Part shown: positions 54,137 to 64,000 of the stretch, piece by piece
Layout: each line of letters opens with the position of its first letter
Numbering within the stretch: the first letter of the stretch is position 1
From: Bin5 sp965204525
GTDB lineage: Bacteria > Chloroflexota > Anaerolineae > Caldilineales > Caldilineaceae
Assembly (NCBI GenBank): GCA_965204525.1
Contig: OZ241994.1
Coordinates: 4,774,001 to 4,838,000 of the forward strand
Reading direction: 5' to 3'
DNA length: 64,000 nucleotides
The notes under the pieces: generated by a model
Databases searched by the model: none
What the model was told of the DNA's origin: nothing
The model's input: only the letters and a program-made list of their open reading frames with translations
Position numbers and translations under genes: made by a program

Positions 54137-55443
54137 CTATAACTCGAACGCGCATAAGAGTAAGAGAACGTGACTCAATTATTCAGTCGCTCAAGGCCGG
54201 TGTCGCCCCCCGTGCCGGTATCCAACACATTCAGGTCGGACGCGTTAACGAGATTGAAGCGATCAACAAGGACATAGATCGAATCTCACAGGGAGGGTCT
54301 GCATTTCGTCTGATCATAGGTGAATACGGCTCCGGCAAGACCTTTTTTCTGAGTGTAATCAGGGCAATCGCGCTCGAAAAACAGTTGGTTTCGGTCAACG
54401 CGGATCTGTCGCCCGACAGGCGGATTCACGCATCCTCAGGGCAGGCCAGGAATCTCTATTCGGAACTCATGCGCAACATGGCGACTCGGAACAGACCGCA
54501 GGGAAACGCTTTGACGGCCGTTGTTGAGAGATTCGTCAACCATGCCCAGCATGCTGCCACAGAAGCGGGTGTGTCCGTTGCTTCCGTAATCGATGAACGC
54601 CTTTCGTCTTTGACCGAGCATGTCGGCGGCTTCAGTTTCGCCAAAGTAATCGAGGCGTATTGGCATGGGCATGAGAACAATGATGACGAACTCATGGCAA
54701 ACGCCATTCGCTGGCTGCGAGCAGAATTCTCGACAAAGACCGAAGCTCGCAAAGCGCTTGGCGTCCGTGACATCATTTCAGACTCATCCTTTTACAGCAA
54801 CTTGAAAATCATGAGTCTGCTCGTTACTCAGGCTGGATATAAGGGTTTGCTAGTCTGCCTGGACGAAATGGTAAATCTCTACAAACTCAGCAGTCCACGT
54901 GCCCGCTTGTCGAATTATGAACAGATTCTATGGATTCTCAATGACTGTCTTCAGGGCACTGCTGAGCATTTGGGATTTCTACTTGGAGGAACGCCGGAAT
55001 TCCTCCTCGACGCGCGTAAGGGACTGTTCAGCTATGAGGCCCTGCAGTCGCGGTTGGCCGAAAACAGTTTCGCTCAGCGAGCAGGTGTAATCGATTACTC
55101 CTCTCCCTCCCTTCACCTAGCTAACCTGACACCGGAAGAAGTCTACATTCTTCTGCAAAACATCAGGCGCGTATTCGCGTCGGGCGATGAAACGCAATAC
55201 CTTGTTCCGGATGAAGCATTGGAGGCGTTTCTTCACCATTGCAGCGATACGATAGGCGATGCCTACTTCCGAACCCCGCGCAATACGATAAAGGCGTTCG
55301 CCGACATGCTGTCCGTCCTGGAACAGAACGAAAACTTGGAGTGGAGCGACCTGATAGGTTCCGTTGCCATTCCGGACGACAACCCCAGCGATATGCCCGA
55401 GATAGAGGATTCCTCAGATACCCTGGCCAGCTTTACTCTGTGA
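54133..55443 (+). CDS. sngB: P-loop ATPase (DUF2791/BrxD-like), Shango SngB-like
   Basis: A 436-residue ATPase. Walker A is GEYGSGKT (63-70) and Walker B is LLVCLDEMVN (D244/E245). AGGTPEFLLDARKGLFSYEALQSRL-like segments (around 280-305) match BREX-type DUF2791 ATPases. It starts in the four-base overlap with the TerB gene and ends two bases before the helicase start, so the three are translated as one unit. In BREX and Shango, such ATPases pair with an Lhr-like helicase; the biochemical role is unknown. Confidence 0.82.
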   Translation: MTITRTRIRVRERDSIIQSLKAGVAPRAGIQHIQVGRVNEIEAINKDIDRISQGGSAFRLIIGEYGSGKTFFLSVIRAIALEKQLVSVNADLSPDRRIHASSGQARNLYSELMRNMATRNRPQGNALTAVVERFVNHAQHAATEAGVSVASVIDERLSSLTEHVGGFSFAKVIEAYWHGHENNDDELMANAIRWLRAEFSTKTEARKALGVRDIISDSSFYSNLKIMSLLVTQAGYKGLLVCLDEMVNLYKLSSPRARLSNYEQILWILNDCLQGTAEHLGFLLGGTPEFLLDARKGLFSYEALQSRLAENSFAQRAGVIDYSSPSLHLANLTPEEVYILLQNIRRVFASGDETQYLVPDEALEAFLHHCSDTIGDAYFRTPRNTIKAFADMLSVLEQNENLEWSDLIGSVAIPDDNPSDMPEIEDSSDTLASFTL

Positions 55444-55445
55444 CA

Positions 55446-57659
55446 ATGAAAGACGAATTCTCACTCTTACATCCCGCTGTTCAAAAATGGGTTTACAAAC
55501 AGGGATGGAAAGACCTGCGGGCGATTCAGAAAAGCGCCATCAAGCCGATTCTCTCTGGTGATTCAGATGTTGTTATCAGTGCGCCGACAGCCGGCGGAAA
55601 GACTGAAGCGGTCTTTCTTCCGGCCTGCAGCGCCATTGCCGGCGAGACTGATGGTTTTGGAATACTGTACATCAGCCCGTTGAAGGCTCTGATCAATGAT
55701 CAGTATCGGCGCCTGCAGAGCCTCTGCGAATTGATCGACATGAAGGTGATTCCCTGGCATGGCGACAGCCCCCAATCCAAAAAGAGGGCTGCCAGGCAAT
55801 TTCCTGAAGGCATCTTGCTCATTACGCCAGAGTCGCTTGAGGCTCGACTCATTCGAGATGCCGGATGGGTACGGGCGGCGTTTGAGTCACTGAAGTACAT
55901 CGTCATCGACGAGTACCATGCCTTTATCGGTTTTGAACGCGGCCACCACCTTCAATCTTTGTTGGCCCGACTGGAGCATCTTCTCGATCGGCAGAAATCC
56001 CCAATCCCCAGGCTGGCACTAAGTGCCACACTGGGAGACATGGACAGCGTCCTTGGATACCTGAGGACAAATAGCTCTTTCCCTTGCGAACTCATTGTTG
56101 ATTCTGAAAACAACAGTGCCCTGAAAATGCAGTTGAGAGGCTATCTGAACCAAGCTTCCAACGAAGAGGAAGACCCGGCTGAGCTTCGGGTCGCCGAGGA
56201 TCTCTATGCGCTATTACGAGGTGATTCTCATTTGGTCTTTGCAAACAGCAGGCACAATACAGAAAAGTATGTAGCGAAGCTCAATGACCTGTGCCAAGAT
56301 AATCACGTGCCTGAAGAGTTTTTTACTCACCACGGTTCGCTCTCCAAAGAGCTTCGCAGCTACGTGGAAAGACGACTGAATCTGGAGACGCTTCCCACAA
56401 CCGCTGTTTGTACAATGACATTGGAGTTGGGCATAGATATCGGGAAGGTAAACTCGATTGCCCAAGTTACGGCGCCGCATTCTGTGGCCAGCCTCCGGCA
56501 GCGACTTGGTCGCTCCGGGCGTCGGGGGGCACCGGCTGTACTTCGAACCTTCATCATAGAGGACGAGTTGACAGCCAACGCAAGTCTTTCGGACAGATTG
56601 CGTTTGAAGCTACTCCAGAGTTTGGCGATGAGCCGTCTCTTGCTGCGAAAATGGTATGAACCGGCAGATATCGAGTTATATCATTTCTCAACCCTCTTGC
56701 ATCAGGTCCTGGCGGTCACTGCGCAGTGGGGAGGCGTGCGAGCAGACCAGATCTGGTCGCTACTCTGCAGCTCCGGCCCCTTCGACAAGGTTTCTGTCGA
56801 GCAATTCAAGACGCTGCTCTCCGCTATGGGAGAGAACGGTCTGATTTCACAACTGTCCAGCGGTGAGTTAGTGCTGGCGCAACAAGGAGAAAGGCTGGTC
56901 AACCACTTTTCCTTTTATGCGGTCTTCGAAACACCGCAAGAGTACAGGATCATCGTAAAAGAAGGGGGAAAAATTCTGGGGATGCTTCCCGTTGAATCTC
57001 CTGTTGCCCCAGACCAGCATATTATATTTGGGGGAAACCGGTGGAAAGTCCTCGACATTGACGTTGAAAAAAAGGCAATCTATGTGGTCCCTGCTAAGGG
57101 AGGCAAGCCGCCGGTTTTCCTTGGCGGTGGAATGTCTGTACATGATCTTGTTCGTCAGGAAATGTTGAATGTGTACTTATGTGGAGATTACCGGATTCAG
57201 GCCAGAGGAAAAGAGATAGACTTCTTGGATGCCACGGCAAGAAACCTGTTCTCTGAAGGCCTGACTTCATTTCGAGACCTGAGGCTGGAAGACAAGCGTA
57301 TTGTTAGCCATGGACAATACGTTTACTTGATTCCTTGGATGGGAGACAAGATCGTGAATACCTTGACTATGCTATTGGTTAGGGCCGGCTATAAGGCAAA
57401 CAGCTTTAGAGGAATCATAGAAGTCGATGACGCCTCTCACTCGTCCCTCTCCAATTGCCTCAACGATTTTACTGAAGAAGAAAGTGTATCCAATAGTGAT
57501 TTGGCCAACCTGTCTATGAACAAACACACAGAGAAATACGATCATCTGTTGCCTGAAGGTCTTTTGGATGAAGGATATGGAGCCAAAGCATTTGATGTAA
57601 ATGGCACAAAAGAGTGGCTCGCAATGGCCAATCGGATGAACCTTCTACAGCCAGGTTGA
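55446..57659 (+). CDS. sngC: Lhr-like DEAD/DEAH superfamily 2 helicase, Shango SngC-like
   Basis: A 737-residue helicase. Motif I is APTAGGKT (46-53), motif II is DEYH (155-158), motif III is SAT (193-195) and motif VI is QRLGRSGRRG (352-361). FANSRHNTEKYV and the winged-helix-like C-terminal half agree with Lhr/BrxHI helicases. It probably unwinds or remodels nucleic acid during defence. ATG at 55446 was chosen because it directly follows the ATPase stop; a longer in-frame extension to 55239 would run through the ATPase gene. Confidence 0.85.
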   Translation: MKDEFSLLHPAVQKWVYKQGWKDLRAIQKSAIKPILSGDSDVVISAPTAGGKTEAVFLPACSAIAGETDGFGILYISPLKALINDQYRRLQSLCELIDMKVIPWHGDSPQSKKRAARQFPEGILLITPESLEARLIRDAGWVRAAFESLKYIVIDEYHAFIGFERGHHLQSLLARLEHLLDRQKSPIPRLALSATLGDMDSVLGYLRTNSSFPCELIVDSENNSALKMQLRGYLNQASNEEEDPAELRVAEDLYALLRGDSHLVFANSRHNTEKYVAKLNDLCQDNHVPEEFFTHHGSLSKELRSYVERRLNLETLPTTAVCTMTLELGIDIGKVNSIAQVTAPHSVASLRQRLGRSGRRGAPAVLRTFIIEDELTANASLSDRLRLKLLQSLAMSRLLLRKWYEPADIELYHFSTLLHQVLAVTAQWGGVRADQIWSLLCSSGPFDKVSVEQFKTLLSAMGENGLISQLSSGELVLAQQGERLVNHFSFYAVFETPQEYRIIVKEGGKILGMLPVESPVAPDQHIIFGGNRWKVLDIDVEKKAIYVVPAKGGKPPVFLGGGMSVHDLVRQEMLNVYLCGDYRIQARGKEIDFLDATARNLFSEGLTSFRDLRLEDKRIVSHGQYVYLIPWMGDKIVNTLTMLLVRAGYKANSFRGIIEVDDASHSSLSNCLNDFTEEESVSNSDLANLSMNKHTEKYDHLLPEGLLDEGYGAKAFDVNGTKEWLAMANRMNLLQPG

Positions 57660-57734
57660 AACCTCAGTTTGATGATTCTTGATGTGTGGAATTACTCCCA
57701 TGCAAAGAAAAACCGGAAAGGAGCAACCACCCAA

Positions 57735-58652
57735 ATGATGAAACTAGGCTATGCCAGCGCCATCCTTCCCGACCTCTCCCTCGAAGAGGTCGTCCAATTC
57801 ACCGCAGCCAACGGCTTCAACACCGTCGAGCTCATGTGCTGGCCCGCCGGCAAAGCCGAGCGCCGCTACGCCGGCGTCACCCATATCGACGTCGTCGGCT
57901 TCACGGCAGCAGACGCCGCCCGCGTCAACGAGCTCGCCGCCTCCGCCGGCATCACCATCAGCGGACTCGGCTACTACCCCAACCCCCTGACCCCGGACCA
58001 GGATGAAGCCCAGGTCGCCATCGACCACATAAAACGCGTCATCGAGGCCTCCGCACTCCTGGGCATCGGCATCATGAACACCTTCGTCGGCCGTGACTGG
58101 ACCAAATCCGTCGACGACAACTGGCCCCGCTTCCTCGAAGTCTGGACGCCGCTGATCCGCTTTGCCGAAGACCACAACGTCAAGATCGGCATCGAAAACT
58201 GTCCCATGGCCTTTACCAACGACGAATGGCCCGGCGGCAAAAACCTGGCCCACACGCCCGCCATCTGGCGCCGTATGTTCGCTGACATCCCCAGCGACAA
58301 CTTCGGCCTCAACTACGACCCCTCCCACATGATCTGGCAGCACATGGACTACCTCAAACCGATCCGGGACTTCACCGACAAGCTCTTCCATGTCCACGCC
58401 AAGGACGTGCGCCTCGACAAGCACCGTCTCGACGAAGTCGGCATTATGGCCACCCCGCTCGAGTTCCACGTGCCCAAGCTGCCCGGCCTGGGCGACATCG
58501 ACTGGGGCCAGTTCTTCTCCGTCCTCAGCGACGTCGGCTATGCAGGACCCGTCTGCATCGAGGTCGAGGACCGCGCCTACGAAGAGTCACTCGAAAGCCG
58601 CAAAGCCTCCCTCGTCCAGAGCGGGCGCTATCTCAAGAACTTCATGCCCTGA
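57735..58652 (+). CDS. Sugar phosphate isomerase/epimerase (xylose isomerase-like TIM barrel)
   Basis: A 305-residue TIM-barrel protein of the AP_endonuc_2 type. Metal ligands are probably the Glu in IGIENC, Asp/His in YDPSHM, His in HVHAKD and Glu in CIEVED. Typical substrates are keto-sugars or inosose. ATG at 57735 has AAAGGAGC upstream; an adjacent ATG at 57738 is also possible. Composition returns to high GC here. Genes of this kind usually follow Gfo/Idh genes in sugar operons, such as the one ending at 50029 across the island. Confidence 0.87.
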   Translation: MMKLGYASAILPDLSLEEVVQFTAANGFNTVELMCWPAGKAERRYAGVTHIDVVGFTAADAARVNELAASAGITISGLGYYPNPLTPDQDEAQVAIDHIKRVIEASALLGIGIMNTFVGRDWTKSVDDNWPRFLEVWTPLIRFAEDHNVKIGIENCPMAFTNDEWPGGKNLAHTPAIWRRMFADIPSDNFGLNYDPSHMIWQHMDYLKPIRDFTDKLFHVHAKDVRLDKHRLDEVGIMATPLEFHVPKLPGLGDIDWGQFFSVLSDVGYAGPVCIEVEDRAYEESLESRKASLVQSGRYLKNFMP

Positions 58653-58686
58653 CAGCACCGACCAGCAGAACACACGGAACCTGTCC

Positions 58687-59586
58687 ATGTCTCTCGAATC
58701 CGACATCCGCAATATCACGGCAAACAGCGGCGCCGAAATGGCCGTCTCCGCCCACCACCTTGAGTCCGGGCAGCGCTTTGACGTCGACGCCGAGCGCGTG
58801 TATCCGCTCTGCAGCGTTCTCAAAATCCCCGTTCTCGTCGAAGCCTTCCGCCAGATCGAAGAGGGCCTCTTTGCCCTCGGCGACCGCTGGCAGCTGACCA
58901 CCGCCGAAAAGAACCTGCCCAGCGGCATCCTCGTCTTCTTCGACGACGGCCTTTCGCCCACCGTCCGCGACCTGTTGACGCTCATGATCATCATCAGCGA
59001 CAACACCGCCACCGACATGGTCATGCACCGCCTCGGTGAAGGCAGCGTCACCCGCACCATGCACGAACTGGGCCTAACCGATATCCACGTGCCCCTTACC
59101 ATCCGCGAGCTGTTCGACGACCTCCTCCCCTCCTCCGACCCGACCCAGGATATGCTGGCCCTCGCCGCCGGGCCGCGCAACCGGGACGGTATCTCCTACA
59201 GCCTCGGCCCCGACAACGACACAGGCACGCCCGCCGCCCTCACCGATCTCCTGGCCCGCATCTGGCGCGGCGAGACGGTCAGCCGCGCCGCCTGCGCCGC
59301 CATGCTCGATATCCTTCTCAAGCAGCAGCTCAACGACCGCCTGCCGCGCTATCTGCCGCCCGGCACGCCCTGCGCCCACAAGACCGGCACCCTCCCCGGC
59401 ATCCGCAACGACAGCGGCATCATCTACGCCGGCGAAAACGCCCACGTCGCCGTCACCGTCTTCTCCCGTTGGGACGACGAAGCTGTCTCCGACGACCCCA
59501 TCGCCCGCAGCGAGCAGCCCATCGCCATCGACGCCGCCTTCGGCCGCATCGGCCGGCTGCTGTACGATACATTCTCTGACGCTTGA
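58687..59586 (+). CDS. Class A beta-lactamase-like serine hydrolase, no signal peptide
   Basis: A 299-residue protein. The three penicillin-recognising motifs are S43-x-x-K46 (CSVLKIP), S104-D105-N106 (IISDNTA) and K232-T233-G234 (HKTGTLPG). These suggest an active serine nucleophile. No signal peptide precedes them, so it should be cytoplasmic, unlike a true beta-lactamase. The Glu166-type ExxLN omega-loop motif was not identified. A peptidase or esterase role is possible. It is 34 bases after the isomerase and 8 bases before the amidohydrolase. Confidence 0.83.
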   Translation: MSLESDIRNITANSGAEMAVSAHHLESGQRFDVDAERVYPLCSVLKIPVLVEAFRQIEEGLFALGDRWQLTTAEKNLPSGILVFFDDGLSPTVRDLLTLMIIISDNTATDMVMHRLGEGSVTRTMHELGLTDIHVPLTIRELFDDLLPSSDPTQDMLALAAGPRNRDGISYSLGPDNDTGTPAALTDLLARIWRGETVSRAACAAMLDILLKQQLNDRLPRYLPPGTPCAHKTGTLPGIRNDSGIIYAGENAHVAVTVFSRWDDEAVSDDPIARSEQPIAIDAAFGRIGRLLYDTFSDA

Positions 59587-59594
59587 ACGCATCC

Positions 59595-61220
59595 ATGCCT
59601 GATTCGTCAACCCTGATCCGTAACGCCCGCATCATCGACGGCACCGGCAACCCCTGGCAGCACGGCGACCTGCTCCTCACCGGCGACCGCATCGAAGCCA
59701 TCGCCCCGCCCGGCGCCATCCCCGCCGCCAATTGCGCCGAAGTGGTCGACGCTTCCGGCCTTGTCGCCTGCCCCGGTTTCATCGACATCCAGAGCCACTC
59801 GATCCTATCGCTCATGATCGACGGCCGCTGCCTCTCAAAGATCACACAAGGCGTGACCACCGAGATCATGGGCGAAGCCTGGACGCCCGCGCCCGTCGCC
59901 GGCCGCCACACCGACCCCATGGCCAATTCGATCCTGCCCATGCCGATCAGCGACGAATGGCGCCGGAGAATCCGCGGCTGGAGACGTTTCGGCGACTGGC
60001 TGCAGGCCGTCGAAGATGCCGGCGTCTCACCCAACGTCGGCTCCTTCCTTGGCGGCGGCACGCTGCGTCACGTCGGCAAGGGCATGGAGATGGGCCGGCC
60101 CTCCGCCGACGAACTCGATCTCATGCGGCGCACAATGGCGGAGGCCATGGAAGACGGCGCCTTCGGCGTCTCCTATGCCCTGATCTACCCCCCGGACTCC
60201 TACACCGACACCGAAGAGCTGATCGAAATCTGCAAAGTCGTGAGCCGTTACAACGGCCTCTACATAACCCACATGCGTTCGGAAGGGGCGCAGCTCTTCG
60301 AAGGGCTGGAAGAAGCACTGACCATCGGCCGCCGCGCCGACCTGCCCGTCGAGATCTACCACCTGAAGGCCTCCGGGGCCGCCAACTGGCATAAGATGCC
60401 TTCCACCATCGCCCGCATCGAAGAGGCCCGCGCCCAGGGCCTCGACGTCACCGCCGATATGTATCCCTACGCCGCCTCCGGCACCGGCCTCTCTTCGCTG
60501 CTGCCGACCTGGACCGCGGCCGATGGGAGCTTCTTCGAGAACCTGGAGGATCCGGCTGTGCGGGCGCGCATCAGGAAGGAGATGTTGGATGACGCGGCTG
60601 GCAATCGGCAACCGTCGACGCGCGGAGGCGCCGCAGGCGTACTGCCGGTCGGTTTCCACAAAAAGGACAACCGGCCCTACGTCGGCATGAACCTCGCACA
60701 GATCGCCGCCGAGAGGGGCCAGGACTGGCTCGACTGCACCATCGACCTCCTGCGCTCCGAAGGCCAGCGCATCGGCACCATCTTCCTCTCCATCAGCGAA
60801 GACAACCTGCGCTCCCAGTTGCCGCTGCCCTGGATCAAGTTTGCCACCGACGCCGCCGGCGTCGATCCGGCCTGGGCCGCCGAGCTCGGGCCGACCCATC
60901 CACGCGCCTACGGCACATACCCTCGCATTCTCGGCCTCTATGTGCGCGAGCGGCGCCTGCTCACCCTCGAAGACGCCGTCCGTAAAATGACCGGCGCCGT
61001 CGCGGACCGCCTCGGCCTGCGCAAGCGGGGCCACCTGCGCACAGGCTGCTACGCAGATGTCGTCCTCTTCGATCCGCACACCATCGGCGACCGCGCAACC
61101 TTTGCCGAATCACATCAACTTTCTGCCGGCGTGCGGGAAGTATGGGTCAACGGCGAACGCGTACTGCGCAGAGGAAACCACACCGGCGCCGCTCCGGGCC
61201 GGTTCGTCAGAAGAGAATAA
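59595..61220 (+). CDS. N-acyl-D-amino-acid deacylase-like amidohydrolase
   Basis: A 541-residue amidohydrolase of the D-aminoacylase family. The first metal motif, usually HxH, reads GFIDIQSHS, so the first His is Gln. The usual Cys/Glu ligand region is TTEIMGEAWTP (Glu version). Later ligands are His in YITHMRSEG, His in EIYHLKASG and Asp in FATDAAG, all present. Gln in HxH may be a subgroup feature rather than a loss. It would hydrolyse N-acyl-D-amino acids or D-peptides. Operon position after the beta-lactamase-like protein suggests peptide or cell-wall compound processing. Confidence 0.85.
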   Translation: MPDSSTLIRNARIIDGTGNPWQHGDLLLTGDRIEAIAPPGAIPAANCAEVVDASGLVACPGFIDIQSHSILSLMIDGRCLSKITQGVTTEIMGEAWTPAPVAGRHTDPMANSILPMPISDEWRRRIRGWRRFGDWLQAVEDAGVSPNVGSFLGGGTLRHVGKGMEMGRPSADELDLMRRTMAEAMEDGAFGVSYALIYPPDSYTDTEELIEICKVVSRYNGLYITHMRSEGAQLFEGLEEALTIGRRADLPVEIYHLKASGAANWHKMPSTIARIEEARAQGLDVTADMYPYAASGTGLSSLLPTWTAADGSFFENLEDPAVRARIRKEMLDDAAGNRQPSTRGGAAGVLPVGFHKKDNRPYVGMNLAQIAAERGQDWLDCTIDLLRSEGQRIGTIFLSISEDNLRSQLPLPWIKFATDAAGVDPAWAAELGPTHPRAYGTYPRILGLYVRERRLLTLEDAVRKMTGAVADRLGLRKRGHLRTGCYADVVLFDPHTIGDRATFAESHQLSAGVREVWVNGERVLRRGNHTGAAPGRFVRRE

Positions 61221-61286
61221 GAAGCTATTGGGTCCAGGCCTTTAGAAACTACAGTCGGGAGAGGGAGGGTACGCAAAAACGAGGAC

Positions 61287-61847
61287 TCACAAAGGGGATT
61301 CGCCGTCCCAATTCGCAGCGCCAACGCGCTTCAACTCTTCATCCAGCCGCAACCGATGCAGCTCCATCCGCCAAATGGGGAGGGCGATGTTCAAGCTGAC
61401 GATGCGCCTGTTCAGTTCGTCAATGCGCGCTTCCCAGTCGGAAATACTGCGGCGCCAGGACCGTACAAACGCCTCCCGCTCACTCCCGGCGGCCCCCGCG
61501 CCCGCGCGCGCAAGCTCCCATTGACGCTTCATCTCCGTTCGCAGCAGTTCGATTTCCGCCAAAAGCTCCTTGCGATCGCCGATCCAGGTCGGCGTCAGAT
61601 CGTTGTCCTTGAGCAGCTTATTGGCCATCCGCATATCGTCTGGCTCGTTGGGAAACCTGTTCAGACGCAGCGGCTGGCCTTTGCCCGGCAGGTTTTCAAA
61701 GGCGCCGTTTGCAGCCGCCTCGTCAAGCTGCTCCGAAATCAGATCCTGCCATTCGTTCAGGCCCCGTCGCCGTCGGGAGTTCGGGCGCCTGCTCGCTGCA
61801 CCAGGCAGGCTGTCCTTTTTCCTGGGTCCGTCAACCTGGTCTGCCAT
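61287..61847 (-). CDS. DUF1992 (DnaJC28-type conserved domain) protein
   Basis: A 186-residue basic protein with NEWQDLISEQLDEAAANGAFENLPGKGQPL, the core of DUF1992. NRFPNEPDDMRMANKLLKDND follows. The C-terminal half is helical and charged (coiled-coil-like). The DUF1992 domain is shared with eukaryotic DnaJC28 but lacks a J domain here. Function is unknown. It converges with the amidohydrolase gene. Confidence 0.85.
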   Translation of the reverse strand: MADQVDGPRKKDSLPGAASRRPNSRRRRGLNEWQDLISEQLDEAAANGAFENLPGKGQPLRLNRFPNEPDDMRMANKLLKDNDLTPTWIGDRKELLAEIELLRTEMKRQWELARAGAGAAGSEREAFVRSWRRSISDWEARIDELNRRIVSLNIALPIWRMELHRLRLDEELKRVGAANWDGESPL

Positions 61848-61948
61848 GCCTCACCACCGCTATGGTCGATTCACGTGAATTTTATCACAACCGGCCCCGC
61901 CCTCTGAAAGCGTGAATACGACCGATCCTGAAACAGTAGGAGGAAAGC

Positions 61949-62141
61949 ATGCAGACCGCGGTCTATAGCCGAGGGCCTCAGCTTCAGTCCCCTGGGCCTC
62001 GCGGCGATAGCAGTCGGTTCCCTCCTGATCGTATAGTGGGTGAAACGCACGCGGGGGGCGGTCGGATTCGCGCTGTCCGTGGCCGAATATCAGTCGCCCG
62101 CCGGTCAGGAAAGTGTCGCCGAACAGCCTCCTGTGGAATAA
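61949..62141 (+). pseudogene. Broken small membrane-protein gene with internal stop and frame change
   Basis: AGGAGG at 61940-61945 precedes an ATG at 61949, but the frame from this ATG does not continue into the coding-like part. In another frame a hydrophobic stretch (LGLAAIAVGSLLIV) is cut by TAG at 62034-62036 and continues WVKRTRGAVGFALSVAEYQ to TAA at 62139-62141. A degraded small membrane protein is the best reading. A chance open frame cannot be excluded. Confidence 0.35.
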
Positions 62142-62196
62142 TGACTGCCAGTACAGTTCAGGTGGCGCCGTTCACTTCCGTTCGGAGAAACTCACT

Positions 62197-63585
<1,389 letters not shown>

Positions 63586-63937
63586 CGCCGCAGGTTACGG
63601 TATAACCCACCGGCCCATGCAAAATGTTCTGCGCTCATCTCCTCGCTGTCTGCAACAATCGGGCCGCTCCTGAAGCCTCTGATCGCCTTCAATCCTGAAA
63701 ATCCTTTTGCGCCCGGTTCTGCGATGGCGATTGCCGCGACAGCAGCGATGACATTCCACTTGTGCTGAAGTCGGTCCGTACAGCCGACCGCGCCGGGGCT
63801 TGGCTTCGACGCGGGACACGTGCTGGCGCTCTTGACTTGAACCCTTTTCGATCGGGATCTTACGTTCAGCCGGACCGGACCACCGCGGCGCCGGCGGTGT
63901 CAGCGTGCCACCGGCGCCGCGCTCTGTCCGGCGATCT
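63586..63937. other. Intergenic region after argH, with a GC-rich inverted repeat
   Basis: No convincing gene is seen. An imperfect stem (about 63884-63922) could terminate the minus-strand gene beyond it, but no T run follows. Confidence 0.35.
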
Positions 63938-64000
63938 CTATTCCGGCACCGTGGCCGTCGGAAAATCCTGTTGCCAGTCGCTCTTCTCGCCCGCCGCGTT
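63938..64000 (-). CDS. C-terminal end of an unidentified minus-strand gene (partial)
   Basis: Reading the minus strand from the right edge gives 20 open codons ending in a TAG at 63940-63938, with the peptide ending DWQQDFPTATVPE. No family can be named. It may be the tail of a gene that begins outside the window. Confidence 0.4.
   Translation of the reverse strand, partial: NAAGEKSDWQQDFPTATVPE

Noticed and set aside
50030..57734. Prophage or integrative element boundaries around the defence island
   Set aside because: No integrase, tRNA gene or flanking direct repeat was found at either edge, so only the composition change supports insertion.

Overview
The window is high-GC bacterial DNA, coding densely on both strands. 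No rRNA, tRNA or CRISPR array was seen. The content suggests a heterotroph of the Chloroflexota (Caldilineae/Anaerolineae-like). This rests on overall character: many Tat-type lipoprotein solute-binding proteins with Ala/Pro-rich spacers, three phytanoyl-CoA dioxygenase-like proteins, Gfo/Idh oxidoreductases, GH172 and a ScyD/ScyE-like propeller. It is an inference, with no phylogenetic marker analysed.

Layout. 1-3.2 kb: end of a peptide-type solute-binding protein, a small membrane protein and an FprA-like ferredoxin reductase. 3.3-10.9 kb (minus): a nitrilase-fold protein whose catalytic Cys position is Gly, then an operon of binding protein, two permeases, cupin and Gfo/Idh oxidoreductase. 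11.3-20.3 kb: GH172, flavin reductase, epimerase, FAH-fold hydrolase, a TOBE-domain gene remnant, ScyD/E-like protein, enolase-superfamily dehydratase, an AraC-GyrI-GyrI regulator and a PhyH oxygenase. 20.5-25.3 kb: second peptide-type ABC operon plus SDR. 25.48-26.50 kb: a complete IS982-family element. 26.5-29.9 kb: sugar-type ABC operon, then a VanZ-like protein. 30.6-38.0 kb (mostly minus): PhyH/dehydrogenase/sugar-isomerase operon, a membrane protein, another PhyH, an HD protein and a LarA-like racemase. 38.07-39.9 kb: an AAA ATPase + DUF4276 pair (candidate defence). 40.4-44.0 kb: third peptide-type ABC operon. 44.1-50.0 kb: ribose-type ABC operon with Gfo/Idh. 50.2-57.7 kb: an A/T-richer island with a TerB protein, an ATPase and an Lhr-like helicase, the gene order of the Shango anti-phage system, preceded by a small OB-fold-like gene. 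57.7-61.2 kb: TIM-barrel isomerase, class A beta-lactamase-like hydrolase and D-aminoacylase-like amidohydrolase. 61.3-63.6 kb: DUF1992 protein, a broken small membrane gene and argH. The right edge holds the last 20 codons of a minus-strand gene.

How it fits together. Most of the window is uptake and catabolism: four binding-protein/permease systems with no ATPase beside them (so a shared distant ATPase is implied) and one complete ribose-type system. Oxidoreductases, isomerases, dioxygenases and a racemase are interleaved with these. Two probable defence modules sit among the catabolic genes. The larger separates a Gfo/Idh gene from a sugar-isomerase gene that would naturally follow it. Near-consensus sigma70-type promoters with long leaders precede the three complete peptide-type transporter operons.
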